Of a DNA stretch of 64,000 nucleotides, positions 10,541 to 22,139 are shown one piece after another. The position numbers and the translations under genes were made by a program. The stretch spans positions 884,299,038-884,363,037 of the forward strand of contig NC_133658.1 of assembly GCF_037893015.1 (NCBI RefSeq), in the 5' to 3' direction. Position 1 is the first letter of the stretch; each line of letters begins with the position of its first letter. Origin of the DNA: Macrotis lagotis. Its lineage: Eukaryota; Chordata; Mammalia; Peramelemorphia; Peramelidae. Below the pieces are notes generated by a model, which was not told the DNA's origin, did no database searches, and was given only the letters and a program-made list of their open reading frames with translations.

Positions 10541-10829
10541 GAGGGAAGACTCTTCTTTAAAGTGGAACAGAAAAGTTATTTCCAAAAATGACCATAATAT
10601 AAAAAAGCAAAGTAGATTAGTAAAACTTATTAAAAACAAAAGCAAACCTAACCATCAAGGTCAGAGAAATGTAATTCAAATGCTCTTCAAATCCAGATTT
10701 TTTTTTTCCTATTTGCCCTAAATTTCTTTTTTTTGGGGGGGATAGCCCAAGGGACTATTACTTTCTTTCACTGAATTTTCCAACATCTGCCTTTCAATAA
10801 CCTTATATTCTAACAAAATAATGCACGTG

Positions 10830-10845
10830 TGTGCACACACACACA

Positions 10846-10903
<58 letters not shown>

Positions 10904-10904
10904 A
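10830..10904. repeat. Compound (CA)n(GA)n microsatellite
   Basis: A CA run with a CGCG interruption (about 10834-10878) changes directly into a GA run (10879-10903). The alternating purine-pyrimidine half is a classical Z-DNA-prone sequence. Confidence 0.95.
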
Positions 10905-11059
10905 ACTCACTCATTCACTTACATATACAATTATTTTCAATTGAAGGCTCCAGTGTGTGTGTGAGTCTCTGGCTGTTGCATCATCAGAGAGATGAGGGGG
11001 TGGTCTCCTATCTCTTGTTATGGTCTGGTGTTCTGGGTCATGTGCCCTTCTGTCTCCAA

Positions 11060-11365
11060 CTTATCTTCTTCTGAAGGTCTTTCTGAGAGATTTTCCTGGC
11101 CCTAGCAGAATATCCATTCCTTCTGTGGAAAATCTTTCCCAATTCCTTTTAATTCTAGTACCTCCCTTCTTTAATTATTTCTTATTTATCCTGAACATAA
11201 CTTCTTTGTATATATTTGTTTGCCTATTTTCTCCTCAATAGACCATGATCTCTGAGGGTAGGATCTGTTTTATACTCTTTTTTGTATCTTCCAACACTTA
11301 GCAAGGTCCCTGGAAAATAGTAGGTGTTTAATAAATGCTTAATGATTGACTGGCTGTCTGATCCT
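11060..11365 (+). mobile_element. L2 LINE 3' end
   Basis: CTTTCCCAATTCCTTTTAATTC, TTATTTATCCTGAACATAAC, AGACCATGATCTCTGAGGG and TAGTAGGTGTTTAATAAATG are consistent with an L2-clade 3' terminus in plus orientation. Confidence 0.6.
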
Positions 11366-11649
11366 TCCAGATTGTGAAGTAGGAGAGAAGGGGGCGGATT
11401 CCATTGATGTTTCCAGGTGAAGACTACCAGATGAATAGCAAACTTTTAAGTAAAGTTTGCCTGGCTGCTCATCTGTGATATTTTAGAGAAGTCTGGTTTG
11501 AAATAGGATGGCCTCAGAGAACCTTCCTCAGGACCATAGATTTAGAATTGGAAGGGACCTTAATGACCATCTAAATGAAGAAGTGAAGACTTAGAGATTG
11601 ATCTCACAGCAAATAGGTTCCATCTTTGAGATTCTTTGACTCTTGGGCC

Positions 11650-12985
11650 TTAATTGTCTACTGCCCAATACAGTATTCTCAACTGAAGGGCTCTCTCCAA
11701 AGTTACCAATGATCTCTTATTTGCCAAACCCAGTGGCCTTTTCCTCTATCCTCATTCTCCTTGACCTCTCAGCAGCCTTTGATCCATTAATCACCTTCTC
11801 TTTGACACTCTCTTTTCTCTTGGTTTTTAGGATACCACTCTCTCCTACTTCTTCTCATACCTGACCACTCCATCTCAATCTCCTTTGATAAAGCCCCCTC
11901 ATCATAGGAGTCTTTCAAGGCTCTGCCCTGGGCCCTCATCTCTTCTATACTGATCTCATCAGCTCCCATAGATTTAATTATCATCTCCATGCTGATGATT
12001 CTGCCCCAACCTCTCTGCTGCCCTCCAATCTCACATCTCCAACTGCCTTTCAGGCAGCTCTAACTGGATAGCCAGTAAACATCATAAATTCAATATCTCC
12101 AAACACAGAACTCATTATCTTTCTCTCTAAACCATCCTATCTTCCTTGTTATAATAGAGGATGATGCCATCCTCCCTGTCCCTCAGGCTCACAAACTAGA
12201 AATCATCCCAATCTCCTCACTTTTTTTCACCCCCAAATCCAATTTGTTGCTGAGGTCTGTTGATTTAACATTTGTAACATCTTCCTGATGCACTTCCTTT
12301 TTCTCCCCTACCCTGCCCCCATCCTGATGCAGGCCTACTTGGATTATTGTAAAAGCCTGTTGGTGGATTTGCCTGCTTCAGGTCTCTTCCCTTCCAATTC
12401 ATCTTCCACTCAGCCATGAAAGTGATTTTCCTAAAGCACAGGTCCACCCTTGTCACCCCTTTAGTCAGTAAACTCCAGTGGCTCCTTGTTGCCACCAACA
12501 TCAAATACAAAATGCTGTTTGGTGTTCAAAACCTTTCCTAACATAGCCTTTTCCTACCTTTCCAGTCTTCTTATACCTTACTGTCTTCTATAATCTCTGA
12601 TCCAGTGAAACTGGCCTCCGGGACACACTTTCAATAAAGACTCTCAGTCCCTCAGCTCTGGCTATGTCCTGGTTGAAACTGTCTTTTCCACTCTGCATAC
12701 TGACTTCCCTGACTTCCGTCAAATTCCAACTAAAATTCCATCTTTTATAGAAAACCCTTCCCAACGTTTCTTAATTCTCATGTTTTTCCTCTGTTAATTA
12801 CAGCATTTCTTACTGAGCCTGTTTACAGTTTGTTCATATATATTTGCTTGCATTTTGTCCCCTTCATTAGATTGTAAGTTCCTTGAGGGCAGGGCCTGTC
12901 TTTTGCTTCTTTTTGTATTTCAGAACTTAGCACATAGTGGGCTCTTAATAATTGCTAACTGATTGATTGATAGTTTATCATAATG
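11650..12985 (+). mobile_element. L2-clade LINE with reverse-transcriptase remnant
   Basis: This is the longest continuous L2-like block in the window (about 1.3 kb). The plus strand encodes LLDLSAAFDPLI (about 11757-11795), and a 'NYHLHADDS' block in which the catalytic Y-A-D-D box reads H-A-D-D (11988-11999). The 3' part has the L2 hallmarks CTGATCCAGTGAAACTGGCC, AGTTCCTTGAGGGCAGGG and the AATTGCTAACTGATTGATTG end. Frameshifts and stops make it inactive. Confidence 0.75.
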
Positions 12986-13640
12986 GGAAGAACCCTAGAC
13001 CTGAAGACATAGTAAGTGGTCCTGCCACTCTATGACTAGTCAGAACTTCCCCTCTCAGGACCTTGATCTTCCCATTTACAAAAACAATTCTGATTAGACA
13101 ACTTCTCAAGTTCCATCTATTTCATAGTATATAATCAGCGGTCCTTTTATCCTGTAACCAATCTGTCAACTACATCTATCAAACATCTACCAAGTTTATG
13201 TATCACATTATATCACACAGGTATCACACAGGTATTCGACCCTCACAACAACCTGTAAGCAAGGTACTAGTTACCAGTAGTCCTAGCTTTCTTATTTTAT
13301 GAATGAGAAAACCGAGCCCAGACAGGTGCAGTAACTTGGTCAAAGGTAGGATTTGAACTCAAGCCTTCCTTATTCTAGGTCAGTCCACGGTTGTCTCCAT
13401 TACAAATAGATGATATAGTGGCAAGAGCCTTGGACTTTTATAAACTTTTACTTCAAATTTGACTTCACATGCTTTTTGGCTGTGTCGCCCTGTCAGTCAC
13501 TTAACCTCTCTCTGCCTCAGTTTTCTCATTTATAACATGGGGATGTTAATAGCATCTATCTCTCAAGGATCAAGTGAGACACTTAGCAAACCCTGAGGCA
13601 TCATACAAACACTAATAATTATCATTCCATTCTGTCTCCA
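12985..13640 (+). repeat. MIR remnants
   Basis: About 12990-13130 and 13400-13625 are MIR-like: ATAGTGGCAAGAGCCTTGGA, CTCAGTTTTCTCATTTATAA, CTCAAGGATCAAGTGAGA. About 13290-13385 is MIR3-like. Confidence 0.6.
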
Positions 13641-14287
13641 TTAAGAAAAATAACTTTGGATGAAAGGAATTGCAAAATTTCAAAGCATCGGTTGCAACTA
13701 ACTATTAAATTCTCTTAAGATAGTTTGTATATTGGAAGATACTGGAAAATCTACTTTTCAATTCTGATTTACATAAGTAAAGTAGATAATAAAAATCAAT
13801 GGGGTCCTAATTCCTTTTTACTATAAATAGTGGGGCTTTTTATATGAACCTCTCAAAATACTTGTAGTTTATTTCCTCTGTAGGAACATTACAATTTGTT
13901 TCATAGTTCTCTGAGAACCCTTAGCTCCTCTGCAAGCACTCAGGCTAACAAGATATAAAATAAAGGATAAGTCTTAGTTAATCTGAAAAAAAGTAAAGGA
14001 GATTTGAACATGAACTCTTCACATTTAGAAAAATTATAATTTCTTTTTTTGGAGGAAATCATTTTTTCCCCACTTTGCCTCTGGACCCTATGTAGTCTAT
14101 TTGACTCAGAGTAACAGTGAAGGGATAGGTCCAGGTTGCTTCTCTGGGAATATGTTTTTCTGCTGTTTCAATTCTTCTTCCCTTTTGAGGCTTCAAAAGG
14201 AATGCAGCCTGGGGACCTTTCTTCAAGTCACAATGTGATTGAAGACCTCTTCTCTCCTATTATTTCCGGTCAAAACTAGAAACATTT
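13640..14287. other. Gene-free AT-rich unique stretch
   Basis: No recognised repeat and no coding frame. It is one of the longer repeat-free segments in the first third of the window and is a reasonable place to look for conserved non-coding sequence by alignment. Confidence 0.35.
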
Positions 14288-14427
14288 TGGGGCAGCTAGG
14301 TGGATAGAGCACCGGCCCTGGAGTCAGGAGTCCCCGAGTTCAAATCTGGCCTCAGACACTTAATAATGACCTAGCTGTGTGGCCTTGGGCAAGCTACTTA
14401 ACCCCATTGCCTTGAAAGAAAAAAAAG
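14288..14427 (+). mobile_element. tRNA-derived marsupial SINE, small head deletion
   Basis: GGGGCAGCTAGGTGGATAGA lacks the usual CGCAGTGG between GGTGG and ATAGAG. The rest is typical: GAGTTCAAATCTGGCC, CCATTGCCTTGAAAG. The 13-bp target-site duplication ACTAGAAACATTT is at 14275-14287 and 14428-14440. Confidence 0.85.
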
Positions 14428-14812
14428 ACTAGAAACATTTCTTCTGTGTCTCTCATTGACATTGATGGTTCTGTTCAGGCCTCTCTCCACATCCAGGTGC
14501 TACCTAACATCTCTGTATCTGTCTTTATGTCTCTTGTCTTGCTGCCCTCTCCTGTGCAAGGACTTCTCTGGAATTTTAAATGTTCTTTCCCATAAGATCA
14601 CCTCTTCTTTCTAATGGTCTAGTCAATGAGGCAAATTAAAACTTGATATAAGGAAAATAATGATTTACTCATCAAGTGGAGAGAATCAGTGGCCAAAGGC
14701 CAGACTGATTTAGAAGATCAATTAAAATTTAAAAGATGGACAACTTTGATGGGTGCATTCTCACATCTTAAAGAAGAGAAATAGTAGAAGGCATTACCTT
14801 TTAAAGAAAACT
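14428..14812. other. Gene-free stretch, nothing recognised
   Basis: Between the SINE and the 7SL copy I see no coding frame, repeat name or regulatory signature that I can support. Confidence 0.35.
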
Positions 14813-15110
14813 TGGGCATAACATGGTGGCGTGTAACTCTTATTAGAGGGAAATTAGGCTAGTGGGTCTACTAAGTTCTGGATGTCTGAGTTAGGACTTA
14901 GTAGAGCTAAAGTAGGTTGGGAATCTGCACCAAGTTCAGCACAAATATGGGGAAGTTTCAGGAGAGGAGAGTGTCTGGGCTACCTAAGGAGGGGCAAATC
15001 ATCCCACGTTAGAAAAAAAAAGGAACGCATTAAAACTTCCATAAAAATCAGAATTGGGATCAATGATTATTGCACTTGCAATTTTGGTGTGATAGTGAGA
15101 TCCAGTCTAA
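14813..15110 (+). pseudogene. RN7SL: 7SL (signal recognition particle) RNA retropseudogene
   Basis: 7SL RNA is the scaffold of the signal recognition particle, which targets nascent secretory proteins to the endoplasmic reticulum. The order of 7SL landmarks is kept along about 298 bp, close to the usual ~300. They are the 5' Alu domain (GGTGGCGTGTAAC near 14824, then a GGGAAATTAGGCTAG relative of the GGGAGGCTGAGGCTGG segment), CACCAAGTTCAGCACAAATATG (near 14928; 7SL has a CACTAAGTTCGGCATCAATATG-like segment), GGCTACCTAAGGAGGGG (near 14976), and the 3' Alu-domain end GCACTTGCA then ATAGTGAGATCCAGTCT (near 15090). Many substitutions and a long A-rich tail that follows directly mark it as an inserted retrocopy. 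There is no sign of the upstream promoter elements a functional copy needs. I could not find a target-site duplication. Confidence 0.85.
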
Positions 15111-15312
15111 GAAAAAAAAGAAAGAGGAAGAAAAGACAGAGAAACAGAGAGAGATAGCAAAAGAGAAAGAGTGAAGAAGAAAGAGAAAAAGAAAGTAAAA
15201 AAAGGAGAGAGGAAGACATGAAGGGAGAGAGGAAAAAAAAGGAGGAAAAGGGTGGAAGAGAGAAAGAAAAAAGAAAAAAGGAGAGAGAGGAAGAGAGAAA
15301 GAGATGAAGGAA
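15107..15312 (+). repeat. Purine (GA/AAAG) tract, expanded tail of the 7SL copy
   Basis: About 200 bp are almost pure purine, mixing A8 runs, AAAG and GAGA units, with very few T or C. It begins exactly where the 7SL homology ends, so I infer that the A-rich tail seeded it. Long homopurine tracts can form triplex (H-DNA). Confidence 0.85.
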
Positions 15313-15690
15313 TATGTTATCTCCTCAACAAATGTTAATAGTACTAACTGAGAGCTAATTCATGTTATTTGTTTTAAGTCTGTAACAAGACCCAGAAGAA
15401 TCCTTAGCTCTATTTGTTGGCATTGAATTCTTCAATCAATCAATGAATCAATGTTTTATTTATTTTAGTAACTACCATGTGTTAGCACTATGCTAAGGGC
15501 TACGGATACAAAAAAGAGGAAAAAAGACAATCTGCCCTGAAGGAGCTTATAGTCTAATGGAAGGGACATCATACAAATAAATATATACAAAGTTTTGTAA
15601 GAAGACTGAAAAGGTAGGAGAGGGCTAGGTTATGAAGGGTTTTGAATGGAGGATGGTGTGATTGGACTTGAACTTTAGGAAAATTGTGCC
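15313..15690 (+). repeat. Dispersed repeat with (AATC) start
   Basis: From about 15430: CAATCAATCAATGAATCAAT, CATGTGTTAGCACTATGC, CTGAAGGAGCTTATAGTCTA, then AAATATATACAAAG and GGATGGTGTGATTGGACTT. It is a long copy of the same family that is seen at 10415 and 24870. Confidence 0.6.
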
Positions 15691-16810
15691 CATCAAAAAC
15701 ATCCTTGACTAGGTTCCTAAAAGGAAAGAGGCTGCTTTCTAACTAGGGCTATTCTTAGTAGAATGCATCTTCACATCATATAATTGATAGAGAGGCAGAG
15801 AATGCACTACCCCACTGCAACTATGTCATATCCAAAACATTTATCATGTGCTAGGAACTGTGATAAGTTCTGGGACAACAAAAATGAATTTTGTTATTTT
15901 TTTTTTCTAGTTCTATAGTTCTTTGGTGGTTTGATGTGACATTGACTAAATTTGAGTAGTATTTCCATGTCTATCACATTGCCTCTGCTTGCCCATGAGT
16001 AATTAATATTCCTCTAATTATTTAGGCCTATTTTTATTTTGGTAATTAGTGATTTGGAGTTGTATTTACAATTTTTGTGTGTATTTTAGTAGGTAGTTTT
16101 CCACATGAATCCCATTTAGATAAATCCATGTAAATTTTCATATAAACCATTTGGACAACACGTACACACCCCTGTATATCTTTCCAGGAATCTTGAATAA
16201 TTTTGATTTATGGAACCCCCTTGTTGGAAGACAGTGTTTAAAGGCCTGGTTTTGCTCCACTAACTGAATTATAATTAACAACCATAACCAACTCATCAGA
16301 GATGTCTTTCTCTTCAGGCTCTACCTATGACTCTCTGGACCTTCTTTACCACACCATAGAAACTTCCTCACCCTACTTGGAATATTTTGCTCCTTTGGCC
16401 CTTTTCCTCTGTCTGGCTCTACCTCCCAGAACCTCCATTTTAAAGGAAAATGCCCTGGCCAGTCATGTTTTTGTGCTCACCAAATGTCCTCTTGACACCC
16501 TGGTCCTCTAGGAGAGATGTTGTGAAGGAAAACTGAAAGGAATTGGCAAGAAATAAGATTTAGCAGGTGAATTTGGAGGAAGAATTGAGGATGACAGTGT
16601 TATGGATGACTGGGAGGTTGGTGATGCCACCTATAGAAAAAGTAAATTCAGAAGAAGAGAGGTAGGGAAGACAATAATGTATGTTTCTTACACATTAAGT
16701 TTGAGATCTTTGTAGGACATCAGTTTGAGATGTTCAAAAAGCAATTGGAGGTATGAAAGAGTTCTAAGGGAAACTTAGGAGGTAGAGAACAGTCAGCCAG
16801 TGGACACTAA
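15690..16810. other. Gene-free stretch, possible old LINE pieces
   Basis: The segment 15900-16130 (TTCTTTGGTGGTTTGATGTG, TGAGTAATTAATATTCCTC) looks like degenerate antisense L1, but weakly. About 16540-16800 has an old-LINE look (GGATGACTGGGAGGTTGG, TTGAGATGTTC) similar in style to the antisense CR1/L2 ORF2 at 1.0-1.3 kb. The open frame at 16302-16511 matches nothing I know. Confidence 0.35.
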
Positions 16811-16822
16811 AAAGGATTAATC

Positions 16823-16977
16823 GGGGGCAGCCAGGTGGTGCAGTGGATAGAGCACCAGCCCTGGAATCAGGAGGAGCTGAGTTCAAATCCTGTCTCAGAC
16901 ACTTAATAATTGCTTAGCTGTGTGACCTTGGGCAAGTCATTCAAAACCCCATTGCCTTAAATAAATAAAAAAATTTT
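16823..16977 (+). mobile_element. tRNA-derived marsupial SINE
   Basis: GGGGGCAGCCAGGTGGTGCA, GAGTTCAAATCCTG, ATTGCTTAGCTGTGTGACC and an AAATAAATAAAAAAATTT tail. The target-site duplication AAAAAGGATTAATC / AAAAAGGATTGATC is at 16809-16822 and 16978-16991. Confidence 0.85.
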
Positions 16978-17292
16978 AAAAAGGATTGATCAAACAGAGT
17001 GGAGACCCAGGAGAGAATAGTAGCACCTAAGTCAAGGAAGGACACAGTATCCAGAAGGAAGGACAACAGATAACAGCACCCAGTCCTGAGAGGAAACAGA
17101 GAACGATGAAGACTGAGAAGAGGCATTGAGTTCTTTATCCAGGTGCTTGTTATGTAGCATGGGCAAGTCCAGTGATCGATCATCTGGGAACCATCATGGT
17201 CATAAAAGCACAACTGGCTCAGTAGATGGTGGGGATTTTTTGTTTTTGTTTTTGTTCTTATTATGAAAGTAAAAACATCTCAGGAAACTTCT

Positions 17293-17745
17293 TTTTTTTT
17301 CTTGTAAATGGTATTTTATTTTTTTCCAGTGACATATAAAGACCATTTTTAACATTCATTTCTTAAAATCAGATTTTGAGTTTCAGATTCTTCTCTTTCC
17401 TTACCCCTCTTCCTAAAATGGTAAGCAATTTGATATAGGTTATATATGTACAATCATGTAAAACATATTTCCCTCTTAGTTATGTTGTGAAAGAAGAAAC
17501 AGAACAAAAGAAAAAACTACAAAAAATAAAGTGAAAAAAATTGTATGTTTCGTTCTACATTCAGATTCCCACGGTTCTTTCTCTGGAAGTACAACCTGCT
17601 ACCTAGATAACATTTCTCCTCAGGAGTCCTTCGGAATTGTCCTAGATTGTTGTATTGATGAGAAGAGTGATCAGTCATAGTTGATCATTACACAATTATT
17701 ATTTCTATGGTACGGTGCTGTCCTGTCAGTTCATGTCAGTTTTTT
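17293..17745 (-). mobile_element. 5'-truncated L1 3' UTR, antisense
   Basis: T-rich start, TTTTTTTCCAGTGACATATA, GGTAAGCAATTTGATATAGG, GTTCTTTCTCTGGAAGTAC, then TTGTCCTAGATTGTTGTATTG. The target-site duplication TCAGGAAACTTCT / TCAGAAAACTTCT is at 17280-17292 and 17746-17758. Confidence 0.8.
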
Positions 17746-18029
17746 TCAGAAAACTTCTAGAGAAACAAGTTGATATACCTGGTCTTCCTCTAAAAAGGCA
17801 TGGGAAGGACATATCCAACAATGTGCTAATAGACATTTAGCAACAAGCCCTGTAAAAAGAGAATTTATATAAAACACATTTTTTCTGTTTAATCTGATTT
17901 AAATTTCCCCCACTTTATTACATCTAGATAACCAGTAAAACAATCAAATCTTGATTTTTAATATCTGCTATTTTCTGAGGTATAAACTCTCACAATAAAA
18001 ACTAAACAACCTTTTCCTTTAAGCCTGTT

Positions 18030-18475
18030 AGTGCGGTCTCTAGCACATCCTTGCCCTCATTATTTCTTATTTCTAAGTTACATCTTCTGCACTACAAAAC
18101 CAGGGATGCTTCCTGACAAGGCCAAGAGTATCAGGTTACCTTGGGACAACATAAGGGTATTTGATGGTATCTCCTTCCTTAGAATAAGCAGAAGCACATG
18201 GTCTTCCTAGTTGCCCTCCAGGTAATCCTCCTGAAGTCAACTGGCAAGTTTGCCTATTTGGAGGGTCTGGCATGATGCTGGCTAGTGGTATCAGACTGTG
18301 ACTTCTCTCCTGGAAGAGCAAACAGAAGGAAGGAGAGGTCCAAGACATACCATAGGAAGAAGAAACTTCTAAACCTCAACAAGGAAGCCAAGAAGAACGT
18401 AGAAAGCAAAATTCACAAATACATAGAGATGCCAAAGAAACTTGGAGTGCTGATGTTAGACCAATCAAGTCCATA
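18030..18475 (+). pseudogene. RPL13A: RPL13A processed pseudogene, 5'-truncated
   Basis: RPL13A is the large-subunit ribosomal protein uL13 (about 203 residues). The plus strand aligns by eye with the second two-thirds of the coding sequence, with codons in several frames. Landmarks in order are a 'PYHF-RAPSR-IFW' region (about 18045-18090, damaged), MLPDKAK near 18107, IRVFDGI near 18151, a KKKRMVV-like AGCAGAAGCACATGGT (18187-18202), KFAYLEGL near 18244, then a stretch matching TLEEKRKEKA and YRKKKLLNLNKEAKKNVESKI (18305-18410). A TGA at 18451-18453 corresponds to the normal end, and the following CCAATCAAGTCC resembles the short AATAAAGACT 3' UTR. No introns are present although the parent gene has several. 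Indels, several stops and loss of the first third make it non-functional. The open frame at 18285-18521 is only the last in-frame remnant. Confidence 0.88.
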
Positions 18476-19080
18476 TTCTCCAGAGGAGGGAAAACAAAGA
18501 CTTGGGGTTTATAGTTACTAGATGACTGATGGCCTTTGACGGTGGACTGAAACCAGACCTGGAGGGTTTGAACCCTGACTAGGTGGTGAGTAAACAGAGA
18601 CTTTGATAATAACCGGGTAATCATAACAGTTCACATTTTTACGTGCTTCCTCCTCCCAAAAACCCGGTGAGGGATCATGCCAGTGGGATTATTCCCATTT
18701 CCCTTATGCCCTAAGCACTCCCAGGAGATGGAGAGTTCATTCACTCCTCAAATATTTATTGACTCTTCCCCATTACTGTCTCCATGGAGATGATCAAATT
18801 CAATCAGTTGGTTAGTAAATCAGAGGGAGTGCTGGGATTAAAGTCTCCAACACCTGGCTGCCAAGGTTTTGTTGTCCCCTCTGGACCGAGTTGTTCTCTC
18901 CTTACTCCTTCCCCACTCCAGAAGACGAATAAAATATTTAGGAAGTATCAGCATTCATTAGTTTTCACCCAAAAAATAAGAGACTGAAAACTCCCCCCCA
19001 AAAAAAACAGTTTTTGCCAGACCTTAGTAATAAATATGTCCCCAGTCCTCCTAGACTACACACTCTGAAAGAACTTTAGA
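18476..19080. other. Gene-free stretch, weak MIR traces
   Basis: MIR-like words occur near 18600 (TTTTTACGTGC, CCCATTTCCC) but nothing is clear enough to delimit. No gene is seen. Confidence 0.35.
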
Positions 19081-19870
19081 CATCATCCCCCTCATTTTGC
19101 AGATGAGTAAACTGAGGCACTGAAGTGGAATAATTTGCCTAAGGTTACCCAGTAAAAGTTTGAGGTAGGATTTGAACCAGATCTCTTTAATTCCAGCCAA
19201 GTGTCTCATATATTAGGAGGATACAATTGTTTTTTTCATTCAAAAGATACTTATGAAGCATTTCTTTCCCCTCCCCTCTCCCTACCCCTAATAGTCTGAC
19301 CTTCAAGGAACTCTCTAGTTTGGAGAAACAAAGTAAATTCTTGTGGAGGGGGGCACTAACATAGATTTACAGCTGTGGTTCATGCTATCTCTGACAGATG
19401 AGAAGGCTGACAGCCAGAGAGGATTTGAACTCAGATCCCCTGACTCTAAAGACCAGTCTGATTTCTGTGCTTCTTTTTCCTCAACTCAGATATACCTTGT
19501 CCTTGTGTCTCTGTAAACTCGTCTTCAGGAGGAGGAGGAAGTTTTGGAAGGAGAATAAAACTAGAACGAAAAGATCCTTCTGATTTAAACTCATTTAGTA
19601 AATCCATCTGCAAAATGAGTTTAAGTAAGGTCATTTTCAATTCTAGTCCAACCCTTTTCATTTTACAGATGGGGAAACTGAGGCTTAGGGAGATGAAGCC
19701 ACCTCCCAGGGTCATAGGGCTTAGAGATTTCATGGATTTAGAGCTGAAATGTCAGCTTAGAATGTCATTTAGTCCAATATGTCTTCATTTGACAGATGAG
19801 AAAACCGAAGCTCAGTGAGATGACTATGTCTTGCCTGAGGTCACCCAGGTGGCAAGCCTCAGGTTTTCCC
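19080..19870. repeat. Several MIR3-like remnants
   Basis: GATGAGTAAACTGAGGCACT (near 19100), GATGGGGAAACTGAGGCTTA (near 19668) and CAGATGAGAAAACCGAAGCT (near 19794) mark three separate copies. Antisense reading of these gives the SLSFPICKMK-type open frames, which are not genes. Confidence 0.55.
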
Positions 19871-20470
19871 TCCGAACCCCCCTGCCTCAGAGCAGGCCAG
19901 GGCCTGGGGGTTGGTGCCAGCTGAGTGAGTTCAGAGGAGGGGAGAAGGCAGGGAAGGAATCCATCACTTCTCACACTTGCTGGCGGAGAAAATGCAAAGC
20001 TCTATTGGAAGAGGTCCCTGCTGGCTCATGAGGACAGTAATGTGTGTTCGCTGCTAGGAGACCAGTCCCAAACACACTCGCCCCTCAAACTTCCCAACCT
20101 GTGCCTCAAGGGTTCAAGGGGAGGGTTTGAGTCTGCATTAGGGTCTCTGGTTTGGGGACAACACCTGGGAAACTGGGGGGAGGGGAAGAAAGAAGCCCCC
20201 ATCCCTTCCTTCCACTCCTATTTGGGGGTTCCATTTCAGTAAAACTGTAAACTCCTTTCTTCTTTCTAGCCCTTTGGCTGGCCAGAGTTCAGGTGGGAGC
20301 TGGCTTAGGAGTCTCTCCCCACACCCACCCTTCTACCCTGGGCCTGGATCTAGTAGGTATCCCACAAATGGGGGCAGGGGATAGAGAATTACCCCAGAGT
20401 CCCAGAAACACAGTAGAAAGCAGGGCCAGGACATGGATTAGGAATATGTGGGCATAGGAAGAATTTCTTA
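19870..20470. other. GC-richer unique stretch, no gene recognised
   Basis: Open frames on both strands (19925-20242, 19765-19974) show no domain, and no convincing splice-site pair frames them. Confidence 0.35.
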
Positions 20471-21070
20471 TCTGTGAAATGGGGAATAATAATTCCTCTA
20501 TTGTTATTATCTATTAGTCTAAGTCTAGTGGACAGAATTAGGACCTTAGAGCCAGGACACTATATTGCATATTGATTTAGAGTCAGAGAGAGCTGAGTTT
20601 GAATCCTATCACTCATATTTATGATCTAGTGATTAAAGTGCTTGGCATGGACTCCAGAAGCCCAGATACCAACTCTGCAACTAATGGCTGTTTGACCATG
20701 GGAGATTGCTTAGACTCTTTTTGACTCTCATTGTTCTCATCTGTAAAATGGGGTGGGGGGGGAGTCATGACTATACTATTTTTATTACGCACAAAATTAT
20801 ATTTTATACATTATATGGAGGCAGGAAGACATGAATTCAAATCCAGATCCTTATGCTTACTGGTTGTGTATCAATGAGCAAGTCATTGGTCAGCCTCTCT
20901 TAGTTTCAATTTTTTTCATCAGCAAATGAGGGCAATAATGATATCTGTAGCTATAAGTAGATGTCTGTAGACTTCACAGGATTGTTGTGAGGGTCAAATG
21001 ATATTACGTATGCAAAAAACTTTCCAAATTTTGAGGCCAGATAGAGATAAGAGTTGTTAGTATTTATTAT
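20470..21070 (+). repeat. Two or three consecutive MIR copies
   Basis: Repeated MIR themes: TTAGAGTCAGAGAGAGCTGA, TCATCTGTAAAATGGGGTGG, then GAATTCAAATCCAGATCC, ATTGTTGTGAGGGTCAAATG and CCCAGTGCCAGACATGTGAG. Confidence 0.6.
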
Positions 21071-21351
21071 TGAATCCCTAGCCCCCAACCCAGTGCCAGA
21101 CATGTGAGTTTAATAAAAGATTGCTAAAAATGAATGAAAGATGGAACATTGAGAAAAAGAGATGAAAAAGGACTGATGACTGTGATTTATTTTCCCCTGT
21201 TTCTCCATCCCTTCTATCTTTATTCCTTTTCTCCATCTATGGTTGGGACAACTGATTTGTCCTCAGCTTGGTCAAGGCCCTTTATCTCATTTCCTGCCAG
21301 GCCAGTCCCTGGACCCTTCCTAAGGGTTAGTGGGGTTTTTTTTTTTTTAAA

Positions 21352-21580
21352 TTATCTGTGTCCAACTCTTTATGACTCCATTTGGGATTTTCTGGGCAGA
21401 GGTGCTGGAAGGGTTTGCCACTTTCCTTCCCCAGCTCACTTTACAGATGAGGAAACTGAGGTAAATACACTGAAGTGATTTGTCTAGAATCACACAGCTG
21501 GGAAGCGGTCTGAGGTCAGAACTGAACTCAAGAAGGAGTCTTCCTGACTTCATGCTCTTCCCAAGCCTAGGCTACCTTTT
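21352..21580 (-). mobile_element. MIR-like marsupial SINE (GACCCCATTTGGGG type)
   Basis: CAACTCTTTATGACTCCATTT, GGGATTTTCTGGGCAGAGG, GGGTTTGCCACTTTCCTTCC, GAGGAAACTGAGG and a final 'ACTTCATGCTCTTCCC' in reverse. It is preceded by a T12 tract at about 21336-21348. Confidence 0.65.
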
Positions 21581-22139
21581 TATCTGGCCATGATGTGTAT
21601 CCTTAGGAATCCTATGCTCAGGCTGCTAATAATTTATGTGAAAAGGAGGTCCCCTTCTCCTAGACCTCTGCTCAGTTCCCATCAAGAATGGTTCCCAGGT
21701 CAACAGGAACCATCTAGTGGATCCATACGTCTAATGGATCAGTGGGGGCCTTGCTTTCTCTCATCAGGGTGAGGTTTCTCTTTCCACCTCAGCAGGAGAA
21801 CCAAACCTAGGTTTACAATGGAAACTTCATTCATTAGCAAATATTTGAGTCACCTACTATTGGTGAGGCCTGTACTGTATTATATAGACTAATCAATTTG
21901 TTGAACATTTACTGTACCAGCATTAGGTTGGTGTTGGAGAATCATATATAAATATTGAAATAATTCCTATCCATTCCATTCTAAGGGATTATGGATTTAG
22001 AGTTAGAAGTTTCCTTAGAGGTCAATCAGCTCAACTTTCTCATATTACTGAGGAAGCATCTTACAAATGAGGAAGGGAAGACCCAGGGAGATAAAGGGAC
22101 TGACTGACTGGCCATTGGACTGTGGGTATTTCTCAAAGC

